The notes below the pieces were generated by a model. It saw only the letters and a program-made list of their open reading frames with translations, was not told where the DNA came from and ran no database searches. Shown here one piece after another: positions 25,846-35,467 of a stretch of DNA of 64,000 nt. Every line of letters starts with the position of its first letter. Position 1 is the stretch's first letter. Source of the stretch: Peteryoungia desertarenae. GTDB lineage: Bacteria; Pseudomonadota; Alphaproteobacteria; Rhizobiales; Rhizobiaceae. The position numbers were made by a program, and so were the translations under genes. The stretch is taken from contig NZ_CP058350.1 of the NCBI RefSeq assembly GCF_005860795.2, positions 3,502,501 to 3,566,500 on the forward strand, written 5' to 3'.

Positions 25846-25883
25846 CAAAAAACCAAACGGGCACAAGCTCTTGCTTGCGCCCG
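25846..25883 (-). terminator. Terminator of the GMC dehydrogenase operon
   Basis: On the minus strand CGGGCGCAAG pairs with CTTGTGCCCG (one mismatch, 6-nt loop), followed by GTTTGGTTTTTT. Confidence 0.8.
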
Positions 25884-25911
25884 CTGTTGTGGAAGTTTCA
25901 GTTCTACACGC

Positions 25912-27483
25912 TCAGATCGCACCCTGTCCCATCTGCTCGGCGATGTAATCCGCCTGGCGGATCGACAGCGACACGATCGTCAGCGTGGGGTTTTCGGCAG
26001 CGCCGGTGGTGAACTGGCTGCCGTCCGAAACGAAGAGATTGCTGATGTCGTGGCTCTGACCCCATTTGTTGACCACACCGTCCTGCGCCTTTTCGCTCAT
26101 CCTGTTGGTGCCGAGATTGTGGGTCGACGGATACGGCGGCGTCGGGAAGGCGCGGGTCGCGCCGACTGCTTCGTAAAGCGCAACACCCTGCTTATAGGCG
26201 TGATTGCGCATGGCCTCGTCGTTCGGGTGGTCGGTGAACCAGACATCCGGGATCGGCATGCCGTATTTGTCCTTGAGCTCGGCATGCAGCTTCACGGCAT
26301 TCTGCTCCTGCGGCATGTCTTCGCCGACGATCCAGAGTCCGGCCATGTTGGCGTAATTGTCGAGCGCCGAGGTGAAGGACCGGCCCCAGCCGCCCGGATC
26401 GAGGAAGGCCGCCATGAAGGGCAGACCGAGCGCCAGGGTTTCAAGCTCGTACCCACCGACGAAACCGCGCGACCGATCGTGACGGGCTTCGTCTCTGATA
26501 ATGCCGGCCATGGTCGTACCGCGATAGAAATGCACCGGCTTGTCGAAGACGGCATAGACCGAGCCGGTCGTGTGGCGCATGTAGTTCTTGCCGACCTGGC
26601 CCGACGAGTTGGAGAGCCCGTCCGGAAACATCGACGATGCGGAGTTCAAAAGCAGGCGCGGGCTTTCGATCGAATTGCCGGCCACGCAGACGACGCGGGC
26701 CTTCTGGCTCTGCAGATTGCCGTCCTTGTCGGCATAGACGACGGCATTCACCTTGCCGCTCGCATCATGCTCGATCTTGATGACGTGCGACTGCGGTCTG
26801 ACTTCCAGCTTGCCGGTCGCTTCGCCCTTCGGAATTTCGGTGTAGAGGGTCGACCACTTGGCACCCCATTTACAGCCCTGGAAGCAGAAGCCGGTCTGCT
26901 GACAGCTCATGCGGTCGTCGCGATCGGCCGAGTTGATTGCCATGTTGCCGGTGTGACAGTCCTTATAGCCGAGCTTGTCGGCGCCGGCCTTCAGGATCTT
27001 GAAGTTGTTGTTGCCGGGCAGCCCCTCGATCCCGTTGGTCCGGGTCACGCCCATCTTGTCTTCGGCTTTGGCGTAATATGGCTCCAGATCGGCATAGCTG
27101 ATCGGCCAGTCGAGAAGATTGGCACCTTCGACCTTGCCGTAGTGGGTCAGCGTCTTGAACTCATGCTCCTGGAAGCGCAGCGATGCACCCGCCCAGTGCG
27201 TGGTCGTGCCGCCAACCGCCTTGACGATCCAGGCCGGCAGATTGGGGAAATCCTTTGATACCCGCCAGCCGCCGCCGGTCGTGCGGTGATCGAGCCAGGC
27301 GAGCTGGGCAAAGCTGTCCCACTCGTCGTTGATGAATTCCTCATACTCGATGCGGGCACCAGCTTCGAGCACGACAACATCGATGCCCTTTTGCGCAAGC
27401 TCGTTGGCGAGCGTTCCGCCGCCTGCACCGGAGCCGATGATGACGACCACGCTGTCGTCGTTGAGATCATAGGGGGCTGCCAT
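25912..27483 (-). CDS. GMC-family dehydrogenase large subunit (gluconate dehydrogenase type)
   Basis: This 523-aa FAD enzyme is of the membrane-linked GMC type. The FAD-binding loop is GSGAGGGTLANELA (17-30), followed by VVLEAG and VGGTTTHWAG. A Cys-rich insertion (SCQQTGFCFQGC) is typical of the gluconate/fructose dehydrogenase subgroup. The C-terminal active-site region includes HNLGTNRM and TGAAENPTLTI. It should oxidise a sugar or sugar acid and pass electrons to the respiratory chain. GGGAGG precedes the ATG. A Tat-exported small subunit lies directly upstream; no cytochrome c subunit is present. Confidence 0.9.
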   Translation of the reverse strand: MAAPYDLNDDSVVVIIGSGAGGGTLANELAQKGIDVVVLEAGARIEYEEFINDEWDSFAQLAWLDHRTTGGGWRVSKDFPNLPAWIVKAVGGTTTHWAGASLRFQEHEFKTLTHYGKVEGANLLDWPISYADLEPYYAKAEDKMGVTRTNGIEGLPGNNNFKILKAGADKLGYKDCHTGNMAINSADRDDRMSCQQTGFCFQGCKWGAKWSTLYTEIPKGEATGKLEVRPQSHVIKIEHDASGKVNAVVYADKDGNLQSQKARVVCVAGNSIESPRLLLNSASSMFPDGLSNSSGQVGKNYMRHTTGSVYAVFDKPVHFYRGTTMAGIIRDEARHDRSRGFVGGYELETLALGLPFMAAFLDPGGWGRSFTSALDNYANMAGLWIVGEDMPQEQNAVKLHAELKDKYGMPIPDVWFTDHPNDEAMRNHAYKQGVALYEAVGATRAFPTPPYPSTHNLGTNRMSEKAQDGVVNKWGQSHDISNLFVSDGSQFTTGAAENPTLTIVSLSIRQADYIAEQMGQGAI

Positions 27484-27581
27484 TGTTTCCTCCCGGAAAA
27501 TCAGTCAATTGGAAATACGCCGCCGCTCCCATACGCGATGGGCCTCCTTCGGCTGCGATGAATGCGTGTCTTGGGTCAGGC

Positions 27582-28112
27582 TCAGAGCCAGGTGATGTCG
27601 TCGAACCCGCGCTCGATATAGCCGCCCTTGGAATAGGACTCGCCCTCGTAACCAAAGATCGGCCAGATCTCCTTCTGGTTATAGAGACTGACCACCATGT
27701 CGCCACGCACCGCCTGGAAGAAGGGCATCTTCTCGATTTCGCGCAGGATCGCCACGCGATCATCCTCCCAACCAAGGCCCCGATAACCGCCGGCACCGGC
27801 TCTGCGGTCGAGATCGGCCACGCCCTCCTCGATCAGCGCCTTGTGCGCCTCATCTTTCGCCGCCATCATGTCCTGGCCCTTGACCGCAACCGCATAGAAG
27901 CGGTCGGCAAGCTGGTCATGCGGGTAGATGTCGCGCGCCATCTTGATGAGCGTCGCCAGCGTATCCGGCTTCAGGGCTGTCGCTTCCAGGCCCCAGGCCT
28001 GATCGGGACAGATCACTGCCGTTCCCGTGATGATCAGCGCAGCCGTTGCCGCGCCGCTTTTCAGCAGTTGGCGGCGGGACATATGCCCGGTTTTGTCGAG
28101 TATGGTTACCAC
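27582..28112 (-). CDS. Gluconate 2-dehydrogenase subunit 3 family protein
   Basis: This 176-aa small subunit has a twin-arginine signal at residues 11-35 (SRRQLLKSGAATAAL), followed by the subunit-3 domain with TLIKMARDIYPHDQLADRFYA and a C-terminal GYEGESYSKGGY motif. GTG 28112 is the chosen start because GGAGGAG lies 6-7 nt before it. The subunit accompanies GMC-type dehydrogenases, helping their folding and Tat export as a complex. It lies 98 bp upstream of the large-subunit gene. Confidence 0.88.
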   Translation of the reverse strand: MVTILDKTGHMSRRQLLKSGAATAALIITGTAVICPDQAWGLEATALKPDTLATLIKMARDIYPHDQLADRFYAVAVKGQDMMAAKDEAHKALIEEGVADLDRRAGAGGYRGLGWEDDRVAILREIEKMPFFQAVRGDMVVSLYNQKEIWPIFGYEGESYSKGGYIERGFDDITWL

Positions 28113-28196
28113 GATTGTCTCCTCCAATTATGATGCAGCGCGGCTTACCGCCACCTGCCGGCATGCGCCCAAACGGCGCCGTCCACATTGCCTGTC

Positions 28197-28226
28197 GGAG
28201 CCGGACAGCCTCCACTGTCCGGCTCC
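28197..28226. terminator. Perfect 12-bp hairpin between gloA-like gene and dehydrogenase operon
   Basis: GGAGCCGGACAG pairs perfectly with CTGTCCGGCTCC across a 6-nt loop, 3 nt past the stop of the upstream (minus-strand) glyoxalase gene. It lacks a T-run, so it could act with Rho or as an RNA 3'-end stabiliser. Confidence 0.5.
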
Positions 28227-28229
28227 GCC

Positions 28230-28625
28230 TTACTTGAACCGACCGTGGCGCTGCAGGACTTCGATCTTGTAGCCGTCGGGATCGGTGATGAAGAAGAAGC
28301 GGGCGACCAAGGCTCCGTCCCGGTTGAACTCGACGATCTTGTTCGGATTCAAGCCCAGATCCGTCAGCCGCTTGTGCTCGGCATCAAGATCCGCAACGCT
28401 GACAGCAAGATGGCCGTAACCATCGCCAAGATTGTAGGCCTCTTCCCGTCCCTTGTTGACGGTCAGTTCCAGCTCGAATTCGCATTCCGCATTGCTGAGA
28501 TAGACCAGCGTGAATGTTTCGAAGTCCAGGCGGTCCGCAATCTCAAGGCCAAAGGCTTGGGTGTAGAAAGAAACCGACCGCGTCTCATCGAGAACCCGGA
28601 TCATCGAATGGATCATCTTTGCCAA
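28230..28625 (-). CDS. Glyoxalase I-like (VOC family) protein
   Basis: This 131-aa protein closely resembles lactoylglutathione lyase. The metal-binding pattern is visible: H6 in MIHSMIRVLD, a central E, GYGHLAVSVADLD and the final DPDGYKIEVLQ. It probably converts the methylglyoxal-glutathione adduct. The start appears to be TTG 28625: GAGGAG lies 6 nt upstream of it and too far from the next ATG. It is the first gene of the minus-strand group leading to the GMC dehydrogenase. Confidence 0.88.
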   Translation of the reverse strand: MAKMIHSMIRVLDETRSVSFYTQAFGLEIADRLDFETFTLVYLSNAECEFELELTVNKGREEAYNLGDGYGHLAVSVADLDAEHKRLTDLGLNPNKIVEFNRDGALVARFFFITDPDGYKIEVLQRHGRFK

Positions 28626-28842
28626 GTCATGCTCCTCGTTGTTGGGCAGTTTTGATGTTCCGATGATGATCCAGCTTTTGTCGCCGTGGGTAGCAGCGGG
28701 CTACCGCATCATCTTTTTCTGAGCCGGTTGAATGGCCCATTATGCGCCGTCCTGGAGATGCACTTTAGAAAAGCCGGAAATTGACCAAAGAGAAGCCTCG
28801 GGCCATACTCGTCGAAAACATAAGACAAGGGAGGAGTACGAG

Positions 28843-29151
28843 ATGTGCGAAGTCTTCGCAGGACAGGATCCGGCTCGCTACCGAGCCGTCAACCGATCGG
28901 TAAGGATCGCCGGTCATTCGACCAGCATTCAGCTTGAAGCCGCATTCTGGGACCTCATCGACGAAATTGCGGCAAGCCAGAACTTTTCGACCTCGCGATT
29001 CTTGTCGACGCTCTATGACGAAGCCATGGAGATCAACGGCACGGTATCCAATTTCGCTTCACTCCTGAGAACGAGCTGTCTCATCTATCTGATGAGCAAG
29101 GCTCAGCATCCGGGTAAAGAGCCGGAATTCCACATTATTGCAGCCGAATAG
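28843..29151 (+). CDS. Ribbon-helix-helix domain protein
   Basis: The product is 102 aa. After a variable N-terminus, the segment NRSVRIAGHSTSIQLEAAFWDLIDEIA followed by LSTLYDEAM is typical of the RHH_4 family (quoted here in parts: VRIAGHSTSIQLEAAFW). GGAGG lies 7 nt before ATG 28843. It is a probable small DNA-binding protein, or a degenerate member of that fold; no toxin partner is adjacent. The target is unknown. Confidence 0.8.
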   Translation: MCEVFAGQDPARYRAVNRSVRIAGHSTSIQLEAAFWDLIDEIAASQNFSTSRFLSTLYDEAMEINGTVSNFASLLRTSCLIYLMSKAQHPGKEPEFHIIAAE

Positions 29152-29259
29152 GTCGCATTTCTGCTCTTGTATTCGTCAGCCGCCAGCGACAGGCATCTGC
29201 CGCGATTGACAGCCCTTTTGCCAAGGCGCTACTCAATCTGACGGAGATGAAGGATTGCA

Positions 29260-30207
29260 ATGACGAAACGGACAGGCAGCAACGGTCGTTTGGATGACGC
29301 AGCACGGGCCGGTTGGCTCTATTACGTCGCCGGTCGCACCCAGGACGAGATCGCTGCCGCCATGGGGATATCCCGGCAGAGTGCCCAGCGCCTCGTTTCC
29401 CTGTCCGTCGCCGAAAAGCTCGTGAAGGTGCGGCTCGATCATCCGATCGCCGCCTGTCTGGAACTGGCAGACGCAATTCAACAGAAATACGGTCTGAAGC
29501 AGGTCGAGATTGTCCCCTCCGACCCAGGCTCCGAATCGGCCACGGTCGGCGTTGCCGAAGCCGGTGCCGCAGAGCTTGAGAAATGGCTGAGGCAGACGGA
29601 TCCGCTTGTCATTGCCATGGGAACGGGTCGAACATTGCGGGCGATGATCGATCAGCTTTCGCCGATGGAATGTCCCCAACACAAGATCGTCTCACTGACA
29701 GGAAATATCAGTCCGGACGGCTCTGCCGCCTATTTCAACGTCATTTTCTCCATGGCGGACGCCATCAAGGCCCCCCACTTCCCCATGCCTCTGCCCGTGA
29801 TTGTTTCCTCGCGGGCCGAGCGCGAACTCCTGCATCGCCAGCCGCTGGTGGCGCCCACGCTCGAACTCGGGAAGCACTCGGATGTGACCTTCGTCGGCAT
29901 CGGAGAAATGGCGCTGGGCGCACCGCTGCAGCTCGACGGTTTTCTGGACAAGGGCGAGATGGAAGACCTGCTCAAGGCGGGTGCCACCGGCGAGATCTGC
30001 GGCTGGGTCTATGGCAAGGACGGCCGCCTGCTTGATCACCCGGTCAATGAACGCGTGGCCAGCATCACCATTCCGTCACGCGAGACGTCTACCGTCATTG
30101 GCATGGCTCGCGGCAAGCGCAAGCACGCTGCCATCAAGGCCGCCGTTACTGGTGGCCATATCAACGCGCTCATTACCGACGAAGACGCCGCCAGAGCGCT
30201 GCTCTAA
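29260..30207 (+). CDS. smoC: SorC-family sugar-binding regulator SmoC
   Basis: This 315-aa protein has an N-terminal helix-turn-helix (about 25-60, RTQDEIAAAMGISRQSAQRL) and a C-terminal sugar-phosphate-sensing domain (about 65-310) with MGTGRTLRAMI and VTFVGIGEMA. It lies immediately upstream of the sorbitol/mannitol transporter genes in the same direction, the position of SmoC in rhizobia and Rhodobacter. It probably regulates the operon starting at 30450. Confidence 0.9.
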   Translation: MTKRTGSNGRLDDAARAGWLYYVAGRTQDEIAAAMGISRQSAQRLVSLSVAEKLVKVRLDHPIAACLELADAIQQKYGLKQVEIVPSDPGSESATVGVAEAGAAELEKWLRQTDPLVIAMGTGRTLRAMIDQLSPMECPQHKIVSLTGNISPDGSAAYFNVIFSMADAIKAPHFPMPLPVIVSSRAERELLHRQPLVAPTLELGKHSDVTFVGIGEMALGAPLQLDGFLDKGEMEDLLKAGATGEICGWVYGKDGRLLDHPVNERVASITIPSRETSTVIGMARGKRKHAAIKAAVTGGHINALITDEDAARALL

Positions 30208-30373
30208 CGCGCAGATCAGCCTGAAAATGCAATTCAGCTTTGCTTGTCCGGTCACTGCGGGACAGGGATCGGCCACGCCGCATTCTTTTGCTTGGCATCA
30301 CGGTGATCGATTTTTTTCGCAATCTTATCAATTGCCTGATGAAGAATTCCGGCATTGCAGCACAGAATCCGTG

Positions 30374-30429
30374 TTGACATTTGCCATCAGTAAAGTGAGT
30401 AATTGCCCATGAGCTAAGCGAATGCTCAT
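30374..30429 (+). promoter_or_regulatory. smoE promoter/operator region
   Basis: TTGACA at 30374 is a good -35 element, though the -10 is unclear. An inverted repeat ATGAGC (30409-30414) / GCTCAT (30424-30429) lies between it and the smoE start and is a candidate operator for SmoC. Confidence 0.4.
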
Positions 30430-30449
30430 TTTTCTTCTGGGAGGAAGTC

Positions 30450-31763
30450 ATGAAATTGAAGACAATTCTGCTGGGCGCATGCTCGGCTCTCGCGCTGGCT
30501 GGCTTTGCCTCGGCGGAAACCCTGACGATCGCCACAGTCAACAATGGCGACATGATCCGCATGCAGGGCCTGACCGACGACTTCAAGGCGAAGAACCCAG
30601 GCATCGAGCTCGAATGGGTGACATTGGAAGAAAACGTCCTGCGTGAACGCGTGACGACGGATATCGCCACCAAGGGTGGCCAATATGACATCATGACGAT
30701 CGGTACCTATGAGGTTCCGATCTGGAGCAAGCAGGGCTGGCTTCTGCCGCTGGAAAACCTCGGCGCCGATTATGACGTCGATGATCTCCTGCCCGCGATC
30801 CGTTCCGGCCTCACCGGTGAAGACGGCAAGCTCTATGCCGCACCCTTCTACGGCGAAAGCTCGATGGTCATGTACCGCAAGGACCTGATGGAAAAGGCCG
30901 GGCTTACAATGCCCGACGCCCCGACCTGGGACTTCATCGCCGACGCGGCGCGCAAGATGACCGACCGCGCCAACGATATCAACGGCATCTGCCTGCGCGG
31001 CAAGGCCGGCTGGGGTGAGAACATGGCCTTCCTGACGGCCACCTCGAATGCGTTTGGCGCCCGCTGGTTCGACGAGAACTGGCAGCCGCAGTTTGACCAG
31101 CCCGAATGGAAGAACACGCTCGAATTCTACGTGAACCTGATGAATGACGCCGGCCCGCAGGGTGCGTCTTCCAACGGCTTCAACGAAAACCTGGCTCTCT
31201 TCCAGCAGGGCAAGTGCGGCATGTGGATCGATGCGACCGTCGCAGCCTCTTTCGTGACCAACCCGAATGACTCAACCGTCGCCGACAAGGTCGGTTTCGC
31301 CCTCGCCCCCGACACCGGTCTGGGCAAGCGCGGCAACTGGCTCTGGGCCTGGAACCTCGCCATCCCGGCAGGTACCCAGAAGGCGGAAGCAGCCGAGAAA
31401 TTCGTCGCCTGGGCAACCAGCAAGGACTACCTTGCGCTGGTTGCGGAAAAGGAAGGCTGGGCTAACGTTCCTCCGGGCACGCGGACCTCTCTCTATGAGA
31501 ACCCGGAATACCAGGCCGCGGCACCCTTCGCCAAGATGACACTCGACTCGATCAATGCCGCCGACCCGAAGAACCCGACGGTGAAGCCGGTGCCCTATGT
31601 CGGTGTGCAGTTTGTCGCGATCCCCGAGTTCCAGAGCCTCGGCACCTCCGTCGGCCAGCTCTTCTCGGCAGCCCTTGCAGGCCAGATGTCGGTTGATGAC
31701 GCGCTTGCCCAGGCTCAGAGCCTAACGACACGCGAAATGACCCGCGCGGGCTACATCAAGTAA
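30450..31763 (+). CDS. smoE: Sorbitol/mannitol ABC transporter, periplasmic binding protein
   Basis: This 437-aa family-1 extracellular solute-binding protein has a Sec signal peptide at 1-22 (LALAGFASA, cleavage before ETL). The mature protein carries MTIGTYEVPIWSKQGWL and APFYGESSMVMYRKDLMEKAG, typical of polyol-binding SmoE/MtlE proteins. GGGAGG precedes the ATG. It is the first gene of smoEFGK and is followed by a perfect hairpin that may raise its relative expression. Confidence 0.95.
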   Translation: MKLKTILLGACSALALAGFASAETLTIATVNNGDMIRMQGLTDDFKAKNPGIELEWVTLEENVLRERVTTDIATKGGQYDIMTIGTYEVPIWSKQGWLLPLENLGADYDVDDLLPAIRSGLTGEDGKLYAAPFYGESSMVMYRKDLMEKAGLTMPDAPTWDFIADAARKMTDRANDINGICLRGKAGWGENMAFLTATSNAFGARWFDENWQPQFDQPEWKNTLEFYVNLMNDAGPQGASSNGFNENLALFQQGKCGMWIDATVAASFVTNPNDSTVADKVGFALAPDTGLGKRGNWLWAWNLAIPAGTQKAEAAEKFVAWATSKDYLALVAEKEGWANVPPGTRTSLYENPEYQAAAPFAKMTLDSINAADPKNPTVKPVPYVGVQFVAIPEFQSLGTSVGQLFSAALAGQMSVDDALAQAQSLTTREMTRAGYIK

Positions 31764-31780
31764 TCATACCTCCCGACCAA

Positions 31781-31808
31781 CACCGCCCGGATTGCGATCC
31801 GGGCGGTG
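31781..31808 (+). other. Intercistronic hairpin after smoE
   Basis: A perfect 12-bp stem, CACCGCCCGGAT / ATCCGGGCGGTG, with a TGCG tetraloop starts 17 nt after the smoE stop. There is no T-run. Such hairpins commonly stabilise the 3' end of the abundant binding-protein mRNA in ABC operons. Confidence 0.65.
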
Positions 31809-31925
31809 CAGACAGGACCGTACCATCCACCTTGGGTGGCGACTGGTTCCAGCATAGACTGACGACGAGATAACAACCGGAGGGCAGGCTTTTGCCGTCA
31901 CTTCGGAGACAGGGTGGACAAGACC

Positions 31926-32798
31926 ATGGCGACACAGAACACAAGGGCGCTCGCGCGCCTGATGATGGCACCGTCGGTGGTGCTGCTGCTGATCTGGATG
32001 ATCGTACCGCTGTCGATGACCCTTTGGTTCTCGTTCCAGAACTACAATCTTCTCAATCCGGCCAATGTCAGCTTTGCCGGCCTCTTCAACTACCGCTACT
32101 TCTACACCGACCCGGCCTTCTTCCAGTCGATCTGGAACACGCTCGTCATCGTTGGCGGCGTCCTGCTGATCACGGTCATTGGCGGAACGGCTCTCGCCTT
32201 GCTGCTCGATCAGCCGATGTTCGGCCAGGGGATCGTTCGTATCCTGGTGATCTCGCCCTTTTTCGTCATGCCGCCCGTGGCCGCCCTGATCTGGAAGAAC
32301 ATGATCATGCATCCCGGTTACGGCGTTCTGGCCGACATCGACCGGGCTTTGGGCTTTTCGCCGGTAGACTGGTTTGCCCAGTATCCGCTCTTTTCGATCA
32401 TCATCATTGTCGCATGGCAATGGCTGCCGTTTGCCACGCTGATCCTGCTGACCGCGCTGCAATCGCTGGATGCCGAGCAGAAAGAAGCCGCCGAGATGGA
32501 CGGCGCCAATGCCTTCAACCAGTTCATCTACCTGACCATCCCGCATCTGGCGCGCGCCGTGACCGTGGTGATCCTGATCCAGACCATCTTCCTGCTCGGG
32601 GTCTATGCGGAAATCCTGGTCACCACCAATGGCGGCCCCGGCTATGCCTCCACCAATCTCGTCTTCCTGATCTACCGCACGGCCCTTCTCGGCTACGACG
32701 TCGGTGGCGCTTCGGCAGGCGGCATCATCGCAATCATTCTCGCCAACATCGTCGCCATCTTCCTGATGCGCGCCGTCGGCAAGAACCTCGACCGGTAA
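31926..32798 (+). CDS. smoF: Sorbitol/mannitol ABC transporter permease
   Basis: This 290-aa inner-membrane permease has six predicted helices. The EAA loop contacting the ATPase is visible as EAAEMDGANAFNQFIYLTIPHL (quoted in part: AAEMDGANAFNQFIYLTI). The start is taken as ATG 31926; GTG 31914, with GGAG 5 nt upstream, would add four residues. It forms the membrane channel with SmoG. Confidence 0.93.
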   Translation: MATQNTRALARLMMAPSVVLLLIWMIVPLSMTLWFSFQNYNLLNPANVSFAGLFNYRYFYTDPAFFQSIWNTLVIVGGVLLITVIGGTALALLLDQPMFGQGIVRILVISPFFVMPPVAALIWKNMIMHPGYGVLADIDRALGFSPVDWFAQYPLFSIIIIVAWQWLPFATLILLTALQSLDAEQKEAAEMDGANAFNQFIYLTIPHLARAVTVVILIQTIFLLGVYAEILVTTNGGPGYASTNLVFLIYRTALLGYDVGGASAGGIIAIILANIVAIFLMRAVGKNLDR

Positions 32799-32808
32799 GG
32801 ACAAGGCC

Positions 32809-33633
32809 ATGGCTCGCAACGTCACAACCCGGCGCAAGATCATCTTTACGGCAATTGCCTGGTCGCTCGCCCTCGTGATCTTCTTCCCGATCCTCTACAC
32901 GCTGATCACCAGCGTGAAGACCGAGGCGGAGGCAATCCAGGGCTTCGACCTGATACCGACTTTCACGCTGGAAAACTATGTGACGGTCCAGACCCAGCGG
33001 GATTACGTCAAGCCGTTCATGAACTCCGTCATCCTGTCGGTGGGCTCAACCATCCTGGCCCTGATCGTCGGCATTCCTGCCGCCTGGGCCATGGCGTTTT
33101 CGCCGACCAAGCGGACCAAGGACATCCTGATGTGGATGCTCTCGACCAAGATGATGCCAGCCGTCGCCGTCCTCGTTCCGATCTACCTGCTGTTCCGGGA
33201 TTTCGGCCTGCTCGACACCCGTATCGGCCTGACGATCATGCTGACGCTGATCAACCTGCCGATCGTCATCTGGATGCTCTACACCTATTTTCGCGAGATC
33301 CCCGGCGAGATCCTGGAAGCCGCGCGCATGGACGGTGCCTCGCTGTTCAACGAGATCGTCTATGTGCTGACACCCATGGCGATCCCGGGCATTGCTTCGA
33401 CCATGCTTCTCAACATCATCCTCGCCTGGAACGAAGCCTTCTGGACCATCCGGCTCACGACGACAGATGCCGCGCCGCTCACCGCCTTTATTGCCTCCTT
33501 CTCCAGTCCGCAGGGGCTGTTCTGGGCGAAGCTGTCGGCGGCCTCGACCATGGCAATCGCGCCAATCGTCATCCTCGGCTGGTTCAGCCAGAAGCAACTC
33601 GTGCGCGGTCTGACCTTCGGCGCCGTCAAGTAA
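32809..33633 (+). CDS. smoG: Sorbitol/mannitol ABC transporter permease
   Basis: This 274-aa second permease has six predicted helices and an EAA loop (LEAARMDGASLFNEIVY). It begins 10 bp after smoF and ends 12 bp before smoK, in the same operon. The MalG-type N-terminus (SLALVIFFPILYTLITSVK) supports the SmoG position rather than SmoF. Confidence 0.94.
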   Translation: MARNVTTRRKIIFTAIAWSLALVIFFPILYTLITSVKTEAEAIQGFDLIPTFTLENYVTVQTQRDYVKPFMNSVILSVGSTILALIVGIPAAWAMAFSPTKRTKDILMWMLSTKMMPAVAVLVPIYLLFRDFGLLDTRIGLTIMLTLINLPIVIWMLYTYFREIPGEILEAARMDGASLFNEIVYVLTPMAIPGIASTMLLNIILAWNEAFWTIRLTTTDAAPLTAFIASFSSPQGLFWAKLSAASTMAIAPIVILGWFSQKQLVRGLTFGAVK

Positions 33634-33645
33634 GGATACCCGATC

Positions 33646-34644
33646 ATGGGCAGCATCAAACTCGAACAACTCTCCAAGTCTTTCGGCGAACACGCAGTCA
33701 TCCCCGGGATCGACCTTGAGATCAACGACGGCGAATTCGTCGTCTTCGTCGGGCCATCGGGCTGCGGCAAGTCGACCCTTCTGCGTCTGATCGCAGGTCT
33801 GGAAGACGCGACCGGCGGACGCATCCTGATCGATGGCAAGGACCAGACCGCAACACCGCCGGCACAACGCGGCCTGGCGATGGTGTTCCAGTCCTACGCC
33901 CTTTATCCGCATATGAGCGTACGCTCGAATATCGGCTTTCCGCTGAAGATGGCAAAGGTCGATCCGGCCGAGATCGCCCGCAAGGTAGAGGAAGCAGCCC
34001 GCATCCTGAACCTCACCGACTATCTGGAGCGTCGACCGGGGCAGCTCTCGGGCGGCCAGCGCCAGCGTGTTGCCATCGGTCGTGCCATCGTGCGTAATCC
34101 GCGCTGCTTCCTTTTCGACGAGCCGTTGTCCAATCTGGATGCAGCACTTCGCGTCGCCATGCGACTCGAGATCACCGACCTGCATCAGAAGCTGAATGCC
34201 ACCTCGATCTACGTTACCCATGATCAGGTGGAGGCCATGACCATGGCCGACAAGATCGTCGTTCTCAACAAGGGTCGCATCGAGCAGGTCGGATCGCCAC
34301 TCGAACTCTATCGCAGCCCCGCCAATCTCTTTGTCGCCGGCTTCATCGGCTCCCCGAAGATGAACCTGATCAGCGGCAAGGCAGCCGCCGAACATGGAGC
34401 CCATACGATCGGAATGCGGCCAGAGCATCTGACCCTCTCCACGGACGGCGGCACATGGAAAGGCAAGGTTCAAATCGCCGAGCACCTGGGATCCGACACG
34501 TTCCTGCACATCGACGTCGAGGGGGTTGGCGCCCTGACGACCCGCACCGGCGGAGAATTCCCCGTGCGCCACGGCGACACGGTCTATGTGACCCCAGACA
34601 TCGACCGCATCCACAAATTCAATGACAAGGGACTGGCCCAATGA
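33646..34644 (+). CDS. smoK: Polyol ABC transporter ATP-binding protein
   Basis: This 332-aa MalK/UgpC-type ATPase has Walker [10 protein letters not shown] (about 37-45), Q-loop [10 protein letters not shown], signature LSGGQRQR, Walker [13 protein letters not shown], switch H in [14 protein letters not shown], and a C-terminal regulatory OB-fold (about 240-332). It energises SmoFG. The stop overlaps the smoS start by four bases. Confidence 0.95.
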   Translation: MGSIKLEQLSKSFGEHAVIPGIDLEINDGEFVVFVGPSGCGKSTLLRLIAGLEDATGGRILIDGKDQTATPPAQRGLAMVFQSYALYPHMSVRSNIGFPLKMAKVDPAEIARKVEEAARILNLTDYLERRPGQLSGGQRQRVAIGRAIVRNPRCFLFDEPLSNLDAALRVAMRLEITDLHQKLNATSIYVTHDQVEAMTMADKIVVLNKGRIEQVGSPLELYRSPANLFVAGFIGSPKMNLISGKAAAEHGAHTIGMRPEHLTLSTDGGTWKGKVQIAEHLGSDTFLHIDVEGVGALTTRTGGEFPVRHGDTVYVTPDIDRIHKFNDKGLAQ

Positions 34645-35417
34645 GTGGCAGACTGAGCGGAAAATCAGCAATGATCACGGGTGCGGCACGCGGCATCGGA
34701 CGCGCCTTCGCCGAGGCCTATGTCCAAGAGGGCGCAACAGTTGCGATCGCCGATATCGATCTCGCCCGCGCAGCCGCCACCGCCACGGAACTCGGATCAT
34801 CGGCCTTTCCGGTCCATATCGATGTCTCGGATCAAGCCTCGATCGAGGCAGCCGTGGAAGCCTGCGTCAGACAGGCTGGCGGAATCGACATCCTCATCAA
34901 CAATGCCGCAATCTTCGATCTCGCCCCCATCGTCGAGATCACCCGCCAAAGCTATCAGCGCATCTTCGATATCAATGTCGGCGGCACACTGTTTACCCTC
35001 CAGGCTGTCGCAAAGCAGATGATTGCTCAAGGGCGGGGCGGCAAGATCATCAACATGGCAAGCCAGGCAGGCCGTCGCGGCGAGCCCTTGGTAGGCGTCT
35101 ATTGCGCCTCCAAGGCAGCGGTCATCTCGCTGACCCAATCGGCAGGTCTCGACCTGATCAAGCACGGCATCAATGTCAACGGCATCGCGCCCGGCGTGGT
35201 CGGCAGCGAGATGTGGGACGAAGTCGACGCACTCTTTGCCAGATATGAGAACCGGCCCCTTGGAGAGAAGAAGCGTCTGGTCGGCGAAGCCGTCCCCTTC
35301 GGTCGCATGGGCAAGGCGGAAGATCTGACGGGCATGGCGATTTTCCTTGCCACCGCCGAGGCCGATTACATCGTCGCCCAGACATACAATGTCGACGGCG
35401 GCAACTGGATGAGCTGA
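34641..35417 (+). CDS. smoS: Sorbitol dehydrogenase SmoS (SDR family)
   Basis: This 258-aa classical short-chain dehydrogenase has the cofactor loop [13 protein letters not shown] (about 14-26), an NNA motif, catalytic Ser in NMASQAG and the YCASK pair (YxxxK). It oxidises D-glucitol to D-fructose, and possibly galactitol to tagatose, using NAD. Translational coupling to smoK (ATGA overlap) and mtlK downstream fit the polyol catabolic operon. Confidence 0.93.
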   Translation: MSGRLSGKSAMITGAARGIGRAFAEAYVQEGATVAIADIDLARAAATATELGSSAFPVHIDVSDQASIEAAVEACVRQAGGIDILINNAAIFDLAPIVEITRQSYQRIFDINVGGTLFTLQAVAKQMIAQGRGGKIINMASQAGRRGEPLVGVYCASKAAVISLTQSAGLDLIKHGINVNGIAPGVVGSEMWDEVDALFARYENRPLGEKKRLVGEAVPFGRMGKAEDLTGMAIFLATAEADYIVAQTYNVDGGNWMS

Positions 35418-35467
35418 GCGAAACCCGGCGGACCGGCAAACGCGCCTGCCAATTCAAGGAACGGACC

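Noticed and set aside
26050..27258. 402-aa plus-strand open frame opposite the GMC dehydrogenase gene
   Set aside because: It is a codon-bias shadow; the minus-strand protein has the FAD loop and a terminator in the right place.
33046..34671. 541-aa open frame on the minus strand opposite smoG/smoK
   Set aside because: It is a shadow of GC-rich smoG and smoK; the composition is rich in His, Asp, Glu and Arg with no domain pattern, and the plus-strand genes have clear motifs.
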